31,244 nucleotides of DNA from Lachnospiraceae bacterium (GTDB lineage: Bacteria; Bacillota; Clostridia; Lachnospirales; Lachnospiraceae), in contig JAIKXK010000341.1 of the NCBI GenBank assembly GCA_024684155.1, positions 1 through 31,244 on the forward strand, written 5' to 3'. The notes beneath the pieces were generated by a model. That model was not told where the DNA came from and searched no databases. It saw only the letters and a list, made by a program, of their open reading frames with translations. The position numbers and the translations under genes were made by a program. The first letter of the stretch is position 1, and each line of letters starts with the position of its first letter. This document shows, in pieces, positions 17,060 through 24,752 of this stretch.

Positions 17060-17836
17060 ATGAGTGTACAATTACTTGATAAAACACGTAAAATTGGTAA
17101 GTTGCTTCATAATAACAACTCATCAAAGGTAGTGTTTAATGATATTTGTCAGGTGTTAACTGAGATTTTAGATTCTAATATTTTAGTAATTTCAAAAAAG
17201 GGGAAAGCTCTTGGTATTTCACATTCAGAGCATACCGAAGATATTACTGAACTTATGGTAGATAAAGTTGGTGGCTTTATTGATACAGAATTAAATGAAC
17301 GTTTACTATCCATTTTATCTACAAAAGAAAATGTAAATCTTGCAACCTTAGGTTTTGAAAAAACTGATATTCACAGATATGCTGCTATTATTACACCGAT
17401 TGATATTGCAGGAGAGCGTTTAGGAACCTTGTTTGTTTATCGCTTTGATCGCCAGTATGATATTGATGATATCATCTTATCTGAATATGGTACTACGGTT
17501 GTAGGTCTTGAAATGATGCGTTCCGTTAATGAAGAAAACGCAGAAGAGAATCGTAAAAAGCAGATCGTTAAATCAGCAATTAATACCTTATCTTTTTCAG
17601 AGCAGGAAGCTATTGTTCATATCTTTGATGAACTTAATGGAAATGAAGGTATCCTAGTAGCATCTAAAATTGCTGATCGAGTAGGAATTACTCGTTCTGT
17701 TATTGTTAACGCACTTCGTAAATTTGAAAGTGCTGGTGTTATTGAGTCTCGTTCCTCAGGAATGAAGGGTACTTACATCAAAGTTTTAAATGATGTTGTT
17801 TTTGAAGAACTAGAAAATTTAAAAAACAATAATTAA
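17060..17836 (+). CDS. codY: GTP-sensing global transcriptional repressor CodY
   Basis: CodY represses nutrient-stress, transport and often motility genes when GTP and branched-chain amino acids are plentiful. The 258-residue length is typical. The N-terminal GAF domain (about 1-155, SVQLLDKTRKIGKLL, then ITPIDIAGERLGTLFVYR) would bind isoleucine/valine. A long linker helix leads to the winged helix-turn-helix (about 200-250), with ASKIADRVGITRSVIVNALRK and the wing ESRSSGMKGTYIKVLND, near-identical across Firmicutes. The ATG follows GGAGG (17047-17051). It has its own promoter and a terminator, and lies directly between topA and the flagellar operon; the trmFO-xerC-clpQY genes found there in Bacillus are absent. 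Confidence 0.98.
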   Translation: MSVQLLDKTRKIGKLLHNNNSSKVVFNDICQVLTEILDSNILVISKKGKALGISHSEHTEDITELMVDKVGGFIDTELNERLLSILSTKENVNLATLGFEKTDIHRYAAIITPIDIAGERLGTLFVYRFDRQYDIDDIILSEYGTTVVGLEMMRSVNEENAEENRKKQIVKSAINTLSFSEQEAIVHIFDELNGNEGILVASKIADRVGITRSVIVNALRKFESAGVIESRSSGMKGTYIKVLNDVVFEELENLKNNN

Positions 17837-17862
17837 TTATCTATAACACGGATGGATATTAT

Positions 17863-17903
17863 AAAAGGATTTATAGCAAAGTCTATAAGTCCTTTTTATT
17901 TTT
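17863..17903 (+). terminator. Terminator after codY
   Basis: A 14-bp stem (17863-17876 with 17883-17896; one G-U pair) closes a 6-nt loop and is followed by TATTTTT. It separates codY from the flagellar operon. Confidence 0.9.
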
Positions 17904-17929
17904 CTCATAATGGCCGCTTATGAGAAAAA
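17899..17929. repeat. Perfect 12-bp inverted repeat between codY and flgB
   Basis: Arms 17899-17910 (TTTTTCTCATAA) and 17918-17929 (TTATGAGAAAAA) flank a 7-nt centre, TGGCCGC. On the plus strand it is followed by C and mixed sequence, not T, so it is not a standard plus-strand terminator. It lies about 55 bp upstream of the best flgB -35. It could be an operator dyad, a second hairpin backing up the codY terminator, or a minus-strand terminator. Confidence 0.7.
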
Positions 17930-17982
17930 CATAAATGTAGTGGGTCATGACAATATAAAGCACAATATAATGTAAAAAAACC

Positions 17983-18010
17983 TTGTCTTTTTGTGAATAT
18001 AATTTATAAT
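17983..18010 (+). promoter_or_regulatory. Candidate promoter of the fla operon (flgB)
   Basis: A TTGTCT -35 (17983-17988) and a TATAAT -10 (18005-18010) are spaced by 16 bp, a sigma-A-type promoter about 40 nt before flgB. Two other TATAAT words (17966-17971 and 17998-18003) have no good -35. I found no sigma-28 (TAAA...GCCGATAA) or sigma-54 pattern. Confidence 0.5.
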
Positions 18011-18049
18011 AATAAAAGAATGGGTAAAGTGAACATAGGAGGATTATGT

Positions 18050-18448
18050 ATGATTAACTCAGATGCTTTCTCATATATTAATGTTTTAGACAAAGCAGCA
18101 GATGCCAGTTATACTCGTGAAACATTAATAGCAAACAATATTGCAAACGCTGATACGCCTACGTATAAGCGCAAGGATATTGATTTTCAAAGCGTATTAG
18201 AAAAAGAATTAAGAGAGGGTTCTACACAGTATTCTAGTATGGATGCCTGGGTGAAAAATATGGATACCTCAGAACTTACTGCACAATCTTATACGGACTA
18301 TGCAAACTATTCTTATCGAATTGATAAAAATAACGTCGATATTGATACAGAGAATGTGGAATTGGCTTCTGAACAGTTGCGCTATCAACAGTTAACTACT
18401 GCAGTCAGCCAGGAATTTTCACATTTAAAAACCGCAATAGGAAGCTAA
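18050..18448 (+). CDS. flgB: Flagellar proximal rod protein FlgB
   Basis: FlgB forms the base of the flagellar rod on the MS ring/FliE. The 132-residue protein has the rod-protein N-terminal helix and signature ETLIANNIANADTPTYKRKD, followed by DFQSVLEKEL, and the C-terminal helix (NVELASEQLRYQQLTTAV, with FSHLKTAIGS) that packs in the rod core. I chose the ATG at 18050 because it sits 7 nt after AGGAGG (18037-18042); an upstream in-frame ATG at 17993 falls inside the promoter. It is the first gene of the fla operon. Confidence 0.95.
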   Translation: MINSDAFSYINVLDKAADASYTRETLIANNIANADTPTYKRKDIDFQSVLEKELREGSTQYSSMDAWVKNMDTSELTAQSYTDYANYSYRIDKNNVDIDTENVELASEQLRYQQLTTAVSQEFSHLKTAIGS

Positions 18449-18460
18449 TAGGAGGCGCTT

Positions 18461-18907
18461 ATGGGATTATTTCAGGGATTTGATATATCTGCAAGTGGTA
18501 TGACAGCTCAGCGCTTTCGTATGGATACCATTGCAGAAAACATTGCCAATATAAATACCACAAGAGATGAAGATGGTAATCCTTATCGTAGAAAAATTGT
18601 TACCTTCGAAGAAAAAACATTAACACCTACATCTTTTGCGGATACATTAAGCTATATACAGGCTTACAAAGGAAACGGTGTAAAGGTTTCTTCCGTTACA
18701 GAAGATTATGAAACAGATTTTGTAATGGAATATGATCCTTCTCATCCTGATGCGGATGAAAATGGATATGTAACTTATCCAAATGTAAATACAGTTACAG
18801 AGATGACCAACTTAATTGATGCTTCTCGTGGATATCAAGCTAATGTGACAGCCTTTGATGCTTTAAAGACTATGGCTCAACAAGGAATTTCCATCGGTAG
18901 CAACTAA
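18461..18907 (+). CDS. flgC: Flagellar proximal rod protein FlgC
   Basis: FlgC is the second proximal rod component. The 148-residue protein opens with GLFQGFDISASGMTAQRFRMDTIAENIANINTT, the rod/hook N-terminal motif (FDISASGM and ENIANINT), and closes with a conserved C-terminal helix (MTNLIDASRGYQANVTAFDALKTM). The ATG follows AGGAGG (18450-18455) immediately after flgB. The order flgB-flgC-fliE is near-universal in Firmicutes. Confidence 0.97.
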   Translation: MGLFQGFDISASGMTAQRFRMDTIAENIANINTTRDEDGNPYRRKIVTFEEKTLTPTSFADTLSYIQAYKGNGVKVSSVTEDYETDFVMEYDPSHPDADENGYVTYPNVNTVTEMTNLIDASRGYQANVTAFDALKTMAQQGISIGSN

Positions 18908-18922
18908 ATCTAGGAGTAAATT

Positions 18923-19237
18923 ATGGATATTACAGCTATAACTAATCTTTACCAGGCTACACCGGTAAAAGATTCAAACAATACGGTTTCCATTCCTACC
19001 AATAACTCTGAAGATTTTAGTGAAATCTTTGATTCTGTTATGGGAATGGTAAATGAAACAAATACTTTGGCGAATAAAGCTTCTGCGGAGGAAGTAAAGT
19101 TTGCTTTAGGAGAATCAGAAAACACTCATGATCTTATGATTGCAGAGCAAAAAGCTTCTGTTGCATTACAATATACTGTGGCAGTTAGGGATAAATTTAT
19201 TCAGTCGTATCAAACGATTATGAATATGCAGATTTAA
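18923..19237 (+). CDS. fliE: Flagellar hook-basal body protein FliE
   Basis: FliE links the MS ring to the rod. The 104-residue protein matches the family in length and in its C-terminal region, with DLMIAEQKASVALQYTVAVRDKFIQSYQTIMNMQI carrying the conserved helix that joins the rod base. The N-terminus is poorly conserved, as is normal. The ATG at 18923 follows TAGGAG, 15 nt after flgC, and fliF follows 26 nt later. Confidence 0.95.
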   Translation: MDITAITNLYQATPVKDSNNTVSIPTNNSEDFSEIFDSVMGMVNETNTLANKASAEEVKFALGESENTHDLMIAEQKASVALQYTVAVRDKFIQSYQTIMNMQI

Positions 19238-19263
19238 AATGGATTTTAGGAGAGTAGGAAATA

Positions 19264-20868
19264 ATGCCTGAGCAATTGCAAAACATTATTAATCGAATAA
19301 GGGACTGGTGGTCAAAATATGATGCCAGACAAAAAGCTATGATGATATCAGCTGTTGCCGTTGTTGCCATAGCCTTTGGTATTTTAGCTTTTGTGGTTTC
19401 CCGCCCAACCTGGGTGACACTTACAACAGTTACCACTGCATCTGACGCTGAGACAGTTAAAAATTTATTGGAAGAAAACACAATTACTTATACCATGGAA
19501 GAAGTTGGGAGTTCATATGTCTTTAAAGTTAAATCTGAAGATGAAACCAACGCTGGTTTATTAATTGGAACAAATAATATTCCATCCTCTAGATATTCTC
19601 TTTCCGATGTGTTAGATGGAAGTTTCACTTCCACTGAAGCAGATAAGCAAAAAAAATATTTGCAGTATTTGCAGGAAGAATTTGCTGATTACTTAGAAAG
19701 CATGGATACCGTAAACACTGCAAAGGTTACCTTAAATATTCCAGATGATGATGGAACATTAATTGCTAATGATGAAGATTCTTATTGTTCTGTTATTATT
19801 GATGGTACAATGGATACAGAACAGGCAGCTTCTGTTGCCCAGTATCTTGCAACAAATCTTGGTAATGATAATACAGAAAATATCACCATTTTGGATAGTA
19901 AGTCCAATGTATTATTCTCTGGTGGTGATGAAGCTACTACGGCAGGAATCGCTTCATCAAATCAAAAAGTAAAACAAGAAGCTGAAACTTTAATGGTTAC
20001 AAAGGTAAAAAACATTTTATCTGAATCAGAAAATGGTTCTGCAATTTTTGATAATACACAAATTGCAGTGAACTTAGCTATGAATTTCGATGATACCAAT
20101 ACAGTTCAGTATGATTACAGTGCAGATGATGACCGTACAGAAGGGTATTTAAGTTCTGAAACATACTCTACATCAGAGAATACTACCGGTACTGCAGGCA
20201 CTCCTGGTACAGACTCAAATGATGATACTACTTATGTCACAGAAGACTCTGATACATCCTCATCTTCTACAGAAGATTATTCAAGAAACTATTTACCTGA
20301 TGAAACGATCACTACAACAAACGGCGAAAAAGGCAAAGTGGATTATACAACATCTACCTTATCCATTGTAGCTTATCGTTATGTTACTTATAGCGAAGAA
20401 TTAATGACTGCAGAAGATTTAGGTGACTTAACCTTTGAACAATACGCTGCAGAAAACAGTGATATTGTAAAAACAGAAGTTGATGAAGATATTATTACTG
20501 CAGTTTCAAACGCTACAAGTATTCCTACAGAAAACATTACGGTACTTACTTATGATGTTCCAATGTTTGAATACAAAACAGCTGCAATTGATATTGCTGA
20601 TATCCTTGAAATTGTCATGGCGGTTCTTATCTTCGCAATGCTCGGATTCGTTGTATTTAGAACATTACGTCGTGAAGAGGAAGAAGAAGTTGCAGAAGAA
20701 GTTTCTGTAGAAACATTATTAGAACAGCATCAGGAAGAAGAAAACTTAGAAGATATCGGATTCAACGAAAAATCTGAAGCTCGAATATTAATAGAAAAAT
20801 TTGTAGACGAAAAACCAGAGGCTGTAGCGAACTTGTTACGAAACTGGTTGAACGAGGATTGGGGATAA
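19264..20868 (+). CDS. fliF: Flagellar MS-ring protein FliF
   Basis: FliF builds the membrane MS ring that anchors the rod and the C ring. The 534-residue protein has an N-terminal transmembrane helix (about 26-45) and a periplasmic-side YscJ-like ring-building motif region (about 50-230, including YLQEEFADYLESMDTVNTAKVTL). A second membrane helix (about 445-466) follows, then an acidic cytoplasmic tail ending in LLRNWLNED, which binds FliG. Between the ring domains, residues 298-342 form a linker made mostly of Ser, Thr, Asp and Gly where other FliF proteins have the beta-collar insertion. The ATG follows AGGAGAGTAGG. fliG begins 3 nt after the stop. Confidence 0.96.
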   Translation: MPEQLQNIINRIRDWWSKYDARQKAMMISAVAVVAIAFGILAFVVSRPTWVTLTTVTTASDAETVKNLLEENTITYTMEEVGSSYVFKVKSEDETNAGLLIGTNNIPSSRYSLSDVLDGSFTSTEADKQKKYLQYLQEEFADYLESMDTVNTAKVTLNIPDDDGTLIANDEDSYCSVIIDGTMDTEQAASVAQYLATNLGNDNTENITILDSKSNVLFSGGDEATTAGIASSNQKVKQEAETLMVTKVKNILSESENGSAIFDNTQIAVNLAMNFDDTNTVQYDYSADDDRTEGYLSSETYSTSENTTGTAGTPGTDSNDDTTYVTEDSDTSSSSTEDYSRNYLPDETITTTNGEKGKVDYTTSTLSIVAYRYVTYSEELMTAEDLGDLTFEQYAAENSDIVKTEVDEDIITAVSNATSIPTENITVLTYDVPMFEYKTAAIDIADILEIVMAVLIFAMLGFVVFRTLRREEEEEVAEEVSVETLLEQHQEEENLEDIGFNEKSEARILIEKFVDEKPEAVANLLRNWLNEDWG

Positions 20869-20871
20869 AGT

Positions 20872-21882
20872 ATGTCAGATATAGCTGAATTAAATGGAGT
20901 ACAAAAAGCAGCGGTATTACTCATTACTTTAGGGCCAGAGAAATCCGCAGATATATTTAAACATCTAAAAGAAGAAGAAATCGAAGAGTTAACCCTTGAA
21001 ATTGCAAATACAAGAAGTGTTTCTCCTCAAATTAAAGATGAAGTAATTAACGAATTTTATCAGGTTTGTTTAGCACAGCAATACATTGCCGAAGGTGGTA
21101 TTGGCTATGCCAAAGAATTATTAGAGAAAGCCTTAGGAGAAGAGGAAGCGCAGTCTGTGATTACAAAACTTACTGCATCCTTACAGGTTCGTCCATTTGA
21201 ATTTATTCGTAAAACAGAACCTTCACAGGTATTAAACTTTATTCAGGATGAACATCCACAGACCATTGCTATGATTTTGTCATATCTTGCACCTGCTCAG
21301 GCTTCCATGATTTTAGGTGCCTTAGGACCTGAAAAACAAGCCGATGTCGCAAAGCGTATTGCCATGATGGATCGAACTTCACCTGAAGTTATTAAAGAAG
21401 TAGAGAGAGTATTGGAAAGAAAACTATCAAACCTCATCAATCAGGACTACACCATCGCCGGTGGCGTAGATGCTGTGGTTTCTATTTTGAACGCAGTAGA
21501 TCGTGGTACAGAAAAACGTATCATGGAGACATTGGAAATCGAAGAACCAGAATTGGCAGAAGAAATCAGGAAGAAAATGTTCGTATTCGAGGATATTTTA
21601 CTTTTGGACGATCGTGCCATCCAGCGTGTGCTTAGAGATGTTGAAAATTCTGACCTTGGAGTTGCTCTTAAGGGTGCAAACGAAGAAGTTCAGGGAGCTA
21701 TCTTTAAAAACTTATCTTCACGTCTAGCGGCAATGATTAAGGAAGATATGGAATATATGGGTCCTGTTCGTATGAAAGACGTTGAAGAAGCACAGCAAAA
21801 AATCGTTGGTGTTATCCGTAAGTTAGAGGATTCTTCTGAAATTGTTATTTCCAGAGGTGGAGGTGACGATTTAGTTGTCTAA
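20872..21882 (+). CDS. fliG: Flagellar motor switch protein FliG
   Basis: FliG is the rotor protein that receives torque from MotA. In this 336-residue protein the N-terminal FliF-binding domain (1-100) is followed by the middle domain with the EHPQ motif (127-130) that contacts FliM. The C-terminal domain has MFVF (236-239) and the charged torque helix LLLDDRAIQRVLRDV (243-257), whose Asp/Arg residues face the stator. All key charges are kept, so the protein should work with the MotA encoded downstream in this window. Its 3' end carries the ribosome binding site for fliH (21859-21866) and overlaps it by 8 nt. Confidence 0.98.
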   Translation: MSDIAELNGVQKAAVLLITLGPEKSADIFKHLKEEEIEELTLEIANTRSVSPQIKDEVINEFYQVCLAQQYIAEGGIGYAKELLEKALGEEEAQSVITKLTASLQVRPFEFIRKTEPSQVLNFIQDEHPQTIAMILSYLAPAQASMILGALGPEKQADVAKRIAMMDRTSPEVIKEVERVLERKLSNLINQDYTIAGGVDAVVSILNAVDRGTEKRIMETLEIEEPELAEEIRKKMFVFEDILLLDDRAIQRVLRDVENSDLGVALKGANEEVQGAIFKNLSSRLAAMIKEDMEYMGPVRMKDVEEAQQKIVGVIRKLEDSSEIVISRGGGDDLVV

Positions 21883-22807
21883 AATTTATAAGTCTCAATT
21901 TATTACAGAAGAAGAAGAACAGGTCATTGATTCTAACGCTAAGATTCGCGCAAAATTAGAAGATTATGAACGTAAACTTCAAAAAGAAAAGGATCTTCGC
22001 AATGCTAAATTAAAAGATGACTTTTATGCTTCTATTACCACAGATGAAGAGGGCAATGTAATTCTTCCTATGGATGAAGAAGGTAATATTTTATTTCCTT
22101 TTGATGAAGATGGGAATCAACTGGTAATTATTGATGAAGAAGGTAATATTATTGATGCCCCAATGGACATAGAAGATGCGGAGGATAATTCCTCTAGTAG
22201 TAGTGGTCTTCTTTTAGAAGAAGCCCAGGAAGAGGCAGAAAAGATTAAACATGACGCTCGATTTGCCGCAGATATGATTATATCAGAAGCCCAAGACCAG
22301 GCAGAGGCGTTAAAAAGTCATTATGAAGAAGAAGGTAAGAAAACAGGTTATCAGGAAGGCATAGCCCAGGCTATGCAGGAATATAACGAAAAAGAAGCCC
22401 GTCTTGAAGAAGAGAGTGAACGCATAAAAGAAGAATACCGTCTAAAACAAGAAGCCTTAGAATCAAAAATTGTTAACAGTGTTTGTGATGTACTAGAAAA
22501 ATTCTTTGTCGTTCAGTTTGGTGATTCCAAAGAATTGCTATTACACCTTGTAGATAATTGCCTTTTGAATATTGAAAATTCAAAGCAATTTTTAATAAAA
22601 GCCAATGAAGAAGGATTTGGATTTTTACAGGAAAACAAAAGCTTATTGCAGGAAAAAGTTGGTAGTGACGCCGTTTTAGATATTGTGAAAGACCCTGTTT
22701 TAGCAGAAGGACAATGCATAATAGAGACAGATGGCGGCGTATTTGATTGTAGTTTAGATACAGAAATGAGAAATTTAATTAAGGATTTAAGGTCGTTAAG
22801 TGTCTAA
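21875..22807 (+). CDS. fliH: Flagellar assembly protein FliH, with four decapeptide repeats
   Basis: FliH is the peripheral-stalk-like regulator of the FliI export ATPase. Its place between fliG and fliI, a central coiled coil with alanine/glutamate-rich heptads (about 113-200) and the C-terminal FliH/YscL-like domain (VNSVCDVLEKFFV onward) support the call. The protein (310 residues) is on the long side because of an N-terminal extension. Residues 57-96 are four in-register ten-residue repeats of the form DEEGNxxxPx, followed by a serine run. The start is TTG at 21875, overlapping fliG by 8 nt, with an excellent GGAGGTGA site (21859-21866), so translation is probably coupled. Confidence 0.9.
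   Translation: MSKIYKSQFITEEEEQVIDSNAKIRAKLEDYERKLQKEKDLRNAKLKDDFYASITTDEEGNVILPMDEEGNILFPFDEDGNQLVIIDEEGNIIDAPMDIEDAEDNSSSSSGLLLEEAQEEAEKIKHDARFAADMIISEAQDQAEALKSHYEEEGKKTGYQEGIAQAMQEYNEKEARLEEESERIKEEYRLKQEALESKIVNSVCDVLEKFFVVQFGDSKELLLHLVDNCLLNIENSKQFLIKANEEGFGFLQENKSLLQEKVGSDAVLDIVKDPVLAEGQCIIETDGGVFDCSLDTEMRNLIKDLRSLSV
22043..22162 (+). repeat. Four 30-bp tandem coding repeats in fliH
   Basis: Four consecutive 30-bp units each encode DE(E/D)GN followed by five mostly hydrophobic residues (units at protein positions 57-66, 67-76, 77-86 and 87-96). The GATGAAGA-GGNAAT core of each unit is nearly identical in DNA, pointing to tandem duplication; the second halves have diverged. Confidence 0.9.
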
Positions 22808-22812
22808 TTCTT

Positions 22813-22833
22813 AGGATTTTAAATCCTTTTTTT
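22813..22833 (+). terminator. Weak terminator-like hairpin between fliH and fliI
   Basis: A 6-bp stem (AGGATT at 22813-22818 with AATCCT at 22822-22827) around a 3-nt loop is followed by seven T (22827-22833). The stem is short and AT-rich, so partial termination or a 3'-end processing stop is more likely than full termination. Confidence 0.45.
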
Positions 22834-22848
22834 CGTAAGGGATAGTAT

Positions 22849-24276
22849 ATGGCTGAATTTGATCTTAATTTTAACAGTCTTTTAAACAATACCTATTTTG
22901 ATTGTTTAGGAAAGGTTACAAAAGTAGTTGGTCTTACCATAGAATCAATGGGACCAGAAGCAAAATTAAACGATGTATGTCATATTAAAATTGATGAAGA
23001 CAATTTCGTATCAGCCGAAGTGGTTGGATTTTCAGATAACAGGCTCCTTCTTATGCCTTTTGAAAATGTAGAAGGTATTTCTGTAGGTGCTATTGTAGAA
23101 AATACAAACCGTCCCTTGGAAATTCCGGTAGGTGATGAACTATTAGGTCATACCGTTGATGGCTTAGGTCGCCCTACCGATATGGATGGTGAACTTTCTC
23201 TAGAAGAAGCCTATCCCGTAGATGCTCCACCACCTGATCCAATGGATCGTGTTATTATCAATGAAGTCTTGCCTCTTGGGGTAAAAGCGGTTGATGGTTT
23301 AATTACAGTAGGAAAAGGTCAGCGTATTGGTATCTTTGCAGGTTCTGGTGTAGGAAAAAGTACACTAATGGGTATGTTTGCTAGAAATACAAAAGCTCAA
23401 ATCAATGTCATTGCACTGATAGGCGAGCGTGGGCGTGAGGTCAGGGAATTTGTAGAAAATGATCTAGGACCAGAAGGTATGAAACGATCTGTAGTTGTTG
23501 TTGCTACTTCAGATAAACCTGCCTTAATTCGAAAAAAAGCGGCAATGACAGCAACTGCTATAGCTGAATATTTTCGTGATCAGGGGAAAGACGTTCTTTT
23601 AATGATGGATTCTTTAACACGTTTTTCCATGGCACAAAGAGAAATTGGGTTAGCATCTGGTGAGCCTCCTGTAACAAGAGGATATCCACCTTCTGTTTAT
23701 GCAGAAATGCCAAAGCTATTAGAAAGAGCAGGAAACTCAGATGTTGGATCTATTACAGGCTTATATACTGTATTAGTAGATGGTGATGATTTTAATGAAC
23801 CAATTACAGATACCGCCAGATCCATTTTAGACGGACATATCGTTTTGAATCGTAGACTAGCGCAGCAAAACCATTATCCAGCTATCGATGTCCTTGCTAG
23901 TATCTCAAGAGTTATGTCCGCCGTTGCAACAAAACCTCATAAAAAAGCGGCTGGACAATTAAAAAATGTTATGGCAACCTACTCGGAAGCAGAAGATCTT
24001 ATAAATATTGGAGCTTACAAAGCTGGTTCTAATAAAAACATAGATTTTGCGATATCAAAAATTGATAGTGTAAATAACTTCTTACTACAAGATACAGACG
24101 AAAAGTTTAATTTTGAAGATGAAATACATATGCTCTTTGATATGTTTCCTGTACCAGAAGAAGAAAAACCTGCAAACGAACAGATTCCTATGGTAGATGA
24201 TATTTCTAATATACCAAAGGAAGAAGAAAAAGAACCTGATATTTCTGCTTTATTTGCAGATCAAGAGAATGCTTAA
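22849..24276 (+). CDS. fliI: Flagellar export ATPase FliI
   Basis: FliI is the F1-beta-like ATPase of the flagellar type III export apparatus. The 475-residue protein has an N-terminal beta domain, the PVGDELLGHTVDGLGRPTD segment (93-111), Walker A GSGVGKST (165-172), the IGERGREVREF stretch just after it, Walker B around VLLMMDSLTRF and the downstream SGEPPVTRGYPPSVYAEMPKLLERAG signature. All catalytic elements are present. An acidic Glu/Pro-rich tail of about 40 residues (after about 432) extends past the usual C-terminus. The ATG at 22849 has a modest AAGGGATAG site. Confidence 0.97.
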   Translation: MAEFDLNFNSLLNNTYFDCLGKVTKVVGLTIESMGPEAKLNDVCHIKIDEDNFVSAEVVGFSDNRLLLMPFENVEGISVGAIVENTNRPLEIPVGDELLGHTVDGLGRPTDMDGELSLEEAYPVDAPPPDPMDRVIINEVLPLGVKAVDGLITVGKGQRIGIFAGSGVGKSTLMGMFARNTKAQINVIALIGERGREVREFVENDLGPEGMKRSVVVVATSDKPALIRKKAAMTATAIAEYFRDQGKDVLLMMDSLTRFSMAQREIGLASGEPPVTRGYPPSVYAEMPKLLERAGNSDVGSITGLYTVLVDGDDFNEPITDTARSILDGHIVLNRRLAQQNHYPAIDVLASISRVMSAVATKPHKKAAGQLKNVMATYSEAEDLINIGAYKAGSNKNIDFAISKIDSVNNFLLQDTDEKFNFEDEIHMLFDMFPVPEEEKPANEQIPMVDDISNIPKEEEKEPDISALFADQENA

Positions 24277-24296
24277 GCTAAAAGGGAGGTGATTTT

Positions 24297-24740
24297 ATGG
24301 CAAAGTTTGTCTATCGAATGCAAAATATTTTGAATTTAAAAGAAAAACTTGAAAGCCAAGAAAAAATTGCCTTTTCTGTTGCAAATGCTCGTCTTTTAGA
24401 AGAACAGCAAAAACTATCAGAACTTATGATTCGTCGAAACGGATATGAGATGCAGTTAAAAGAAATGACAGAAGGCTCTTTAAATATCCGGGATATTAAA
24501 AATTGCAAGGAAGCAATTAACACCATGAAATCTCTTATTCGAGATCAATTAATGGAAATACAAAAAGCTCAAAGAGAGGTGGAAATCTGTAGAAAACGTC
24601 TCGATGAGGTTATGAAAGATCGTAAAACTCACGAAAAGCTTCGTGAAAAAGCTTTTGAAAACTTTAAGCAAGAAATTTTAGCAGAAGAAAGTAAAGAAAC
24701 AGATCAATTAGTAAGCTTTACTTATCACAATAAACAATAA
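24297..24740 (+). CDS. fliJ: Flagellar export chaperone/stalk protein FliJ
   Basis: A 147-residue, almost wholly helical protein predicted to form an antiparallel coiled coil. It starts AKFVYRMQNILNLKEKLE, the typical FliJ opening, and sits directly after fliI. FliJ acts like the gamma subunit in the FliI ring and helps recycle chaperones. Primary sequence conservation is low in this family, so position and the N-terminal motif carry most of the weight. The ATG follows GGGAGGTGA; 12 nt separate it from the next gene. Confidence 0.92.
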   Translation: MAKFVYRMQNILNLKEKLESQEKIAFSVANARLLEEQQKLSELMIRRNGYEMQLKEMTEGSLNIRDIKNCKEAINTMKSLIRDQLMEIQKAQREVEICRKRLDEVMKDRKTHEKLREKAFENFKQEILAEESKETDQLVSFTYHNKQ

Positions 24741-24752
24741 TCGGAGTAAAAC

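Noticed and set aside
17930..18049. A sigma-28 or sigma-54 promoter for the fla operon
   Set aside because: No TAAA-N15-GCCGATAA or GG-N10-GC pattern is visible; only sigma-A-like elements fit.
17993..18049. An upstream ATG extending FlgB by 19 residues
   Set aside because: It lies inside the promoter -10 region and lacks a ribosome binding site, while the ATG at 18050 has AGGAGG at proper spacing and matches the family N-terminus.
22043..22162. Regularly spaced 30-bp repeats that might suggest a CRISPR-like array
   Set aside because: The units are directly tandem with no spacers, stay in frame and encode a protein repeat within fliH.
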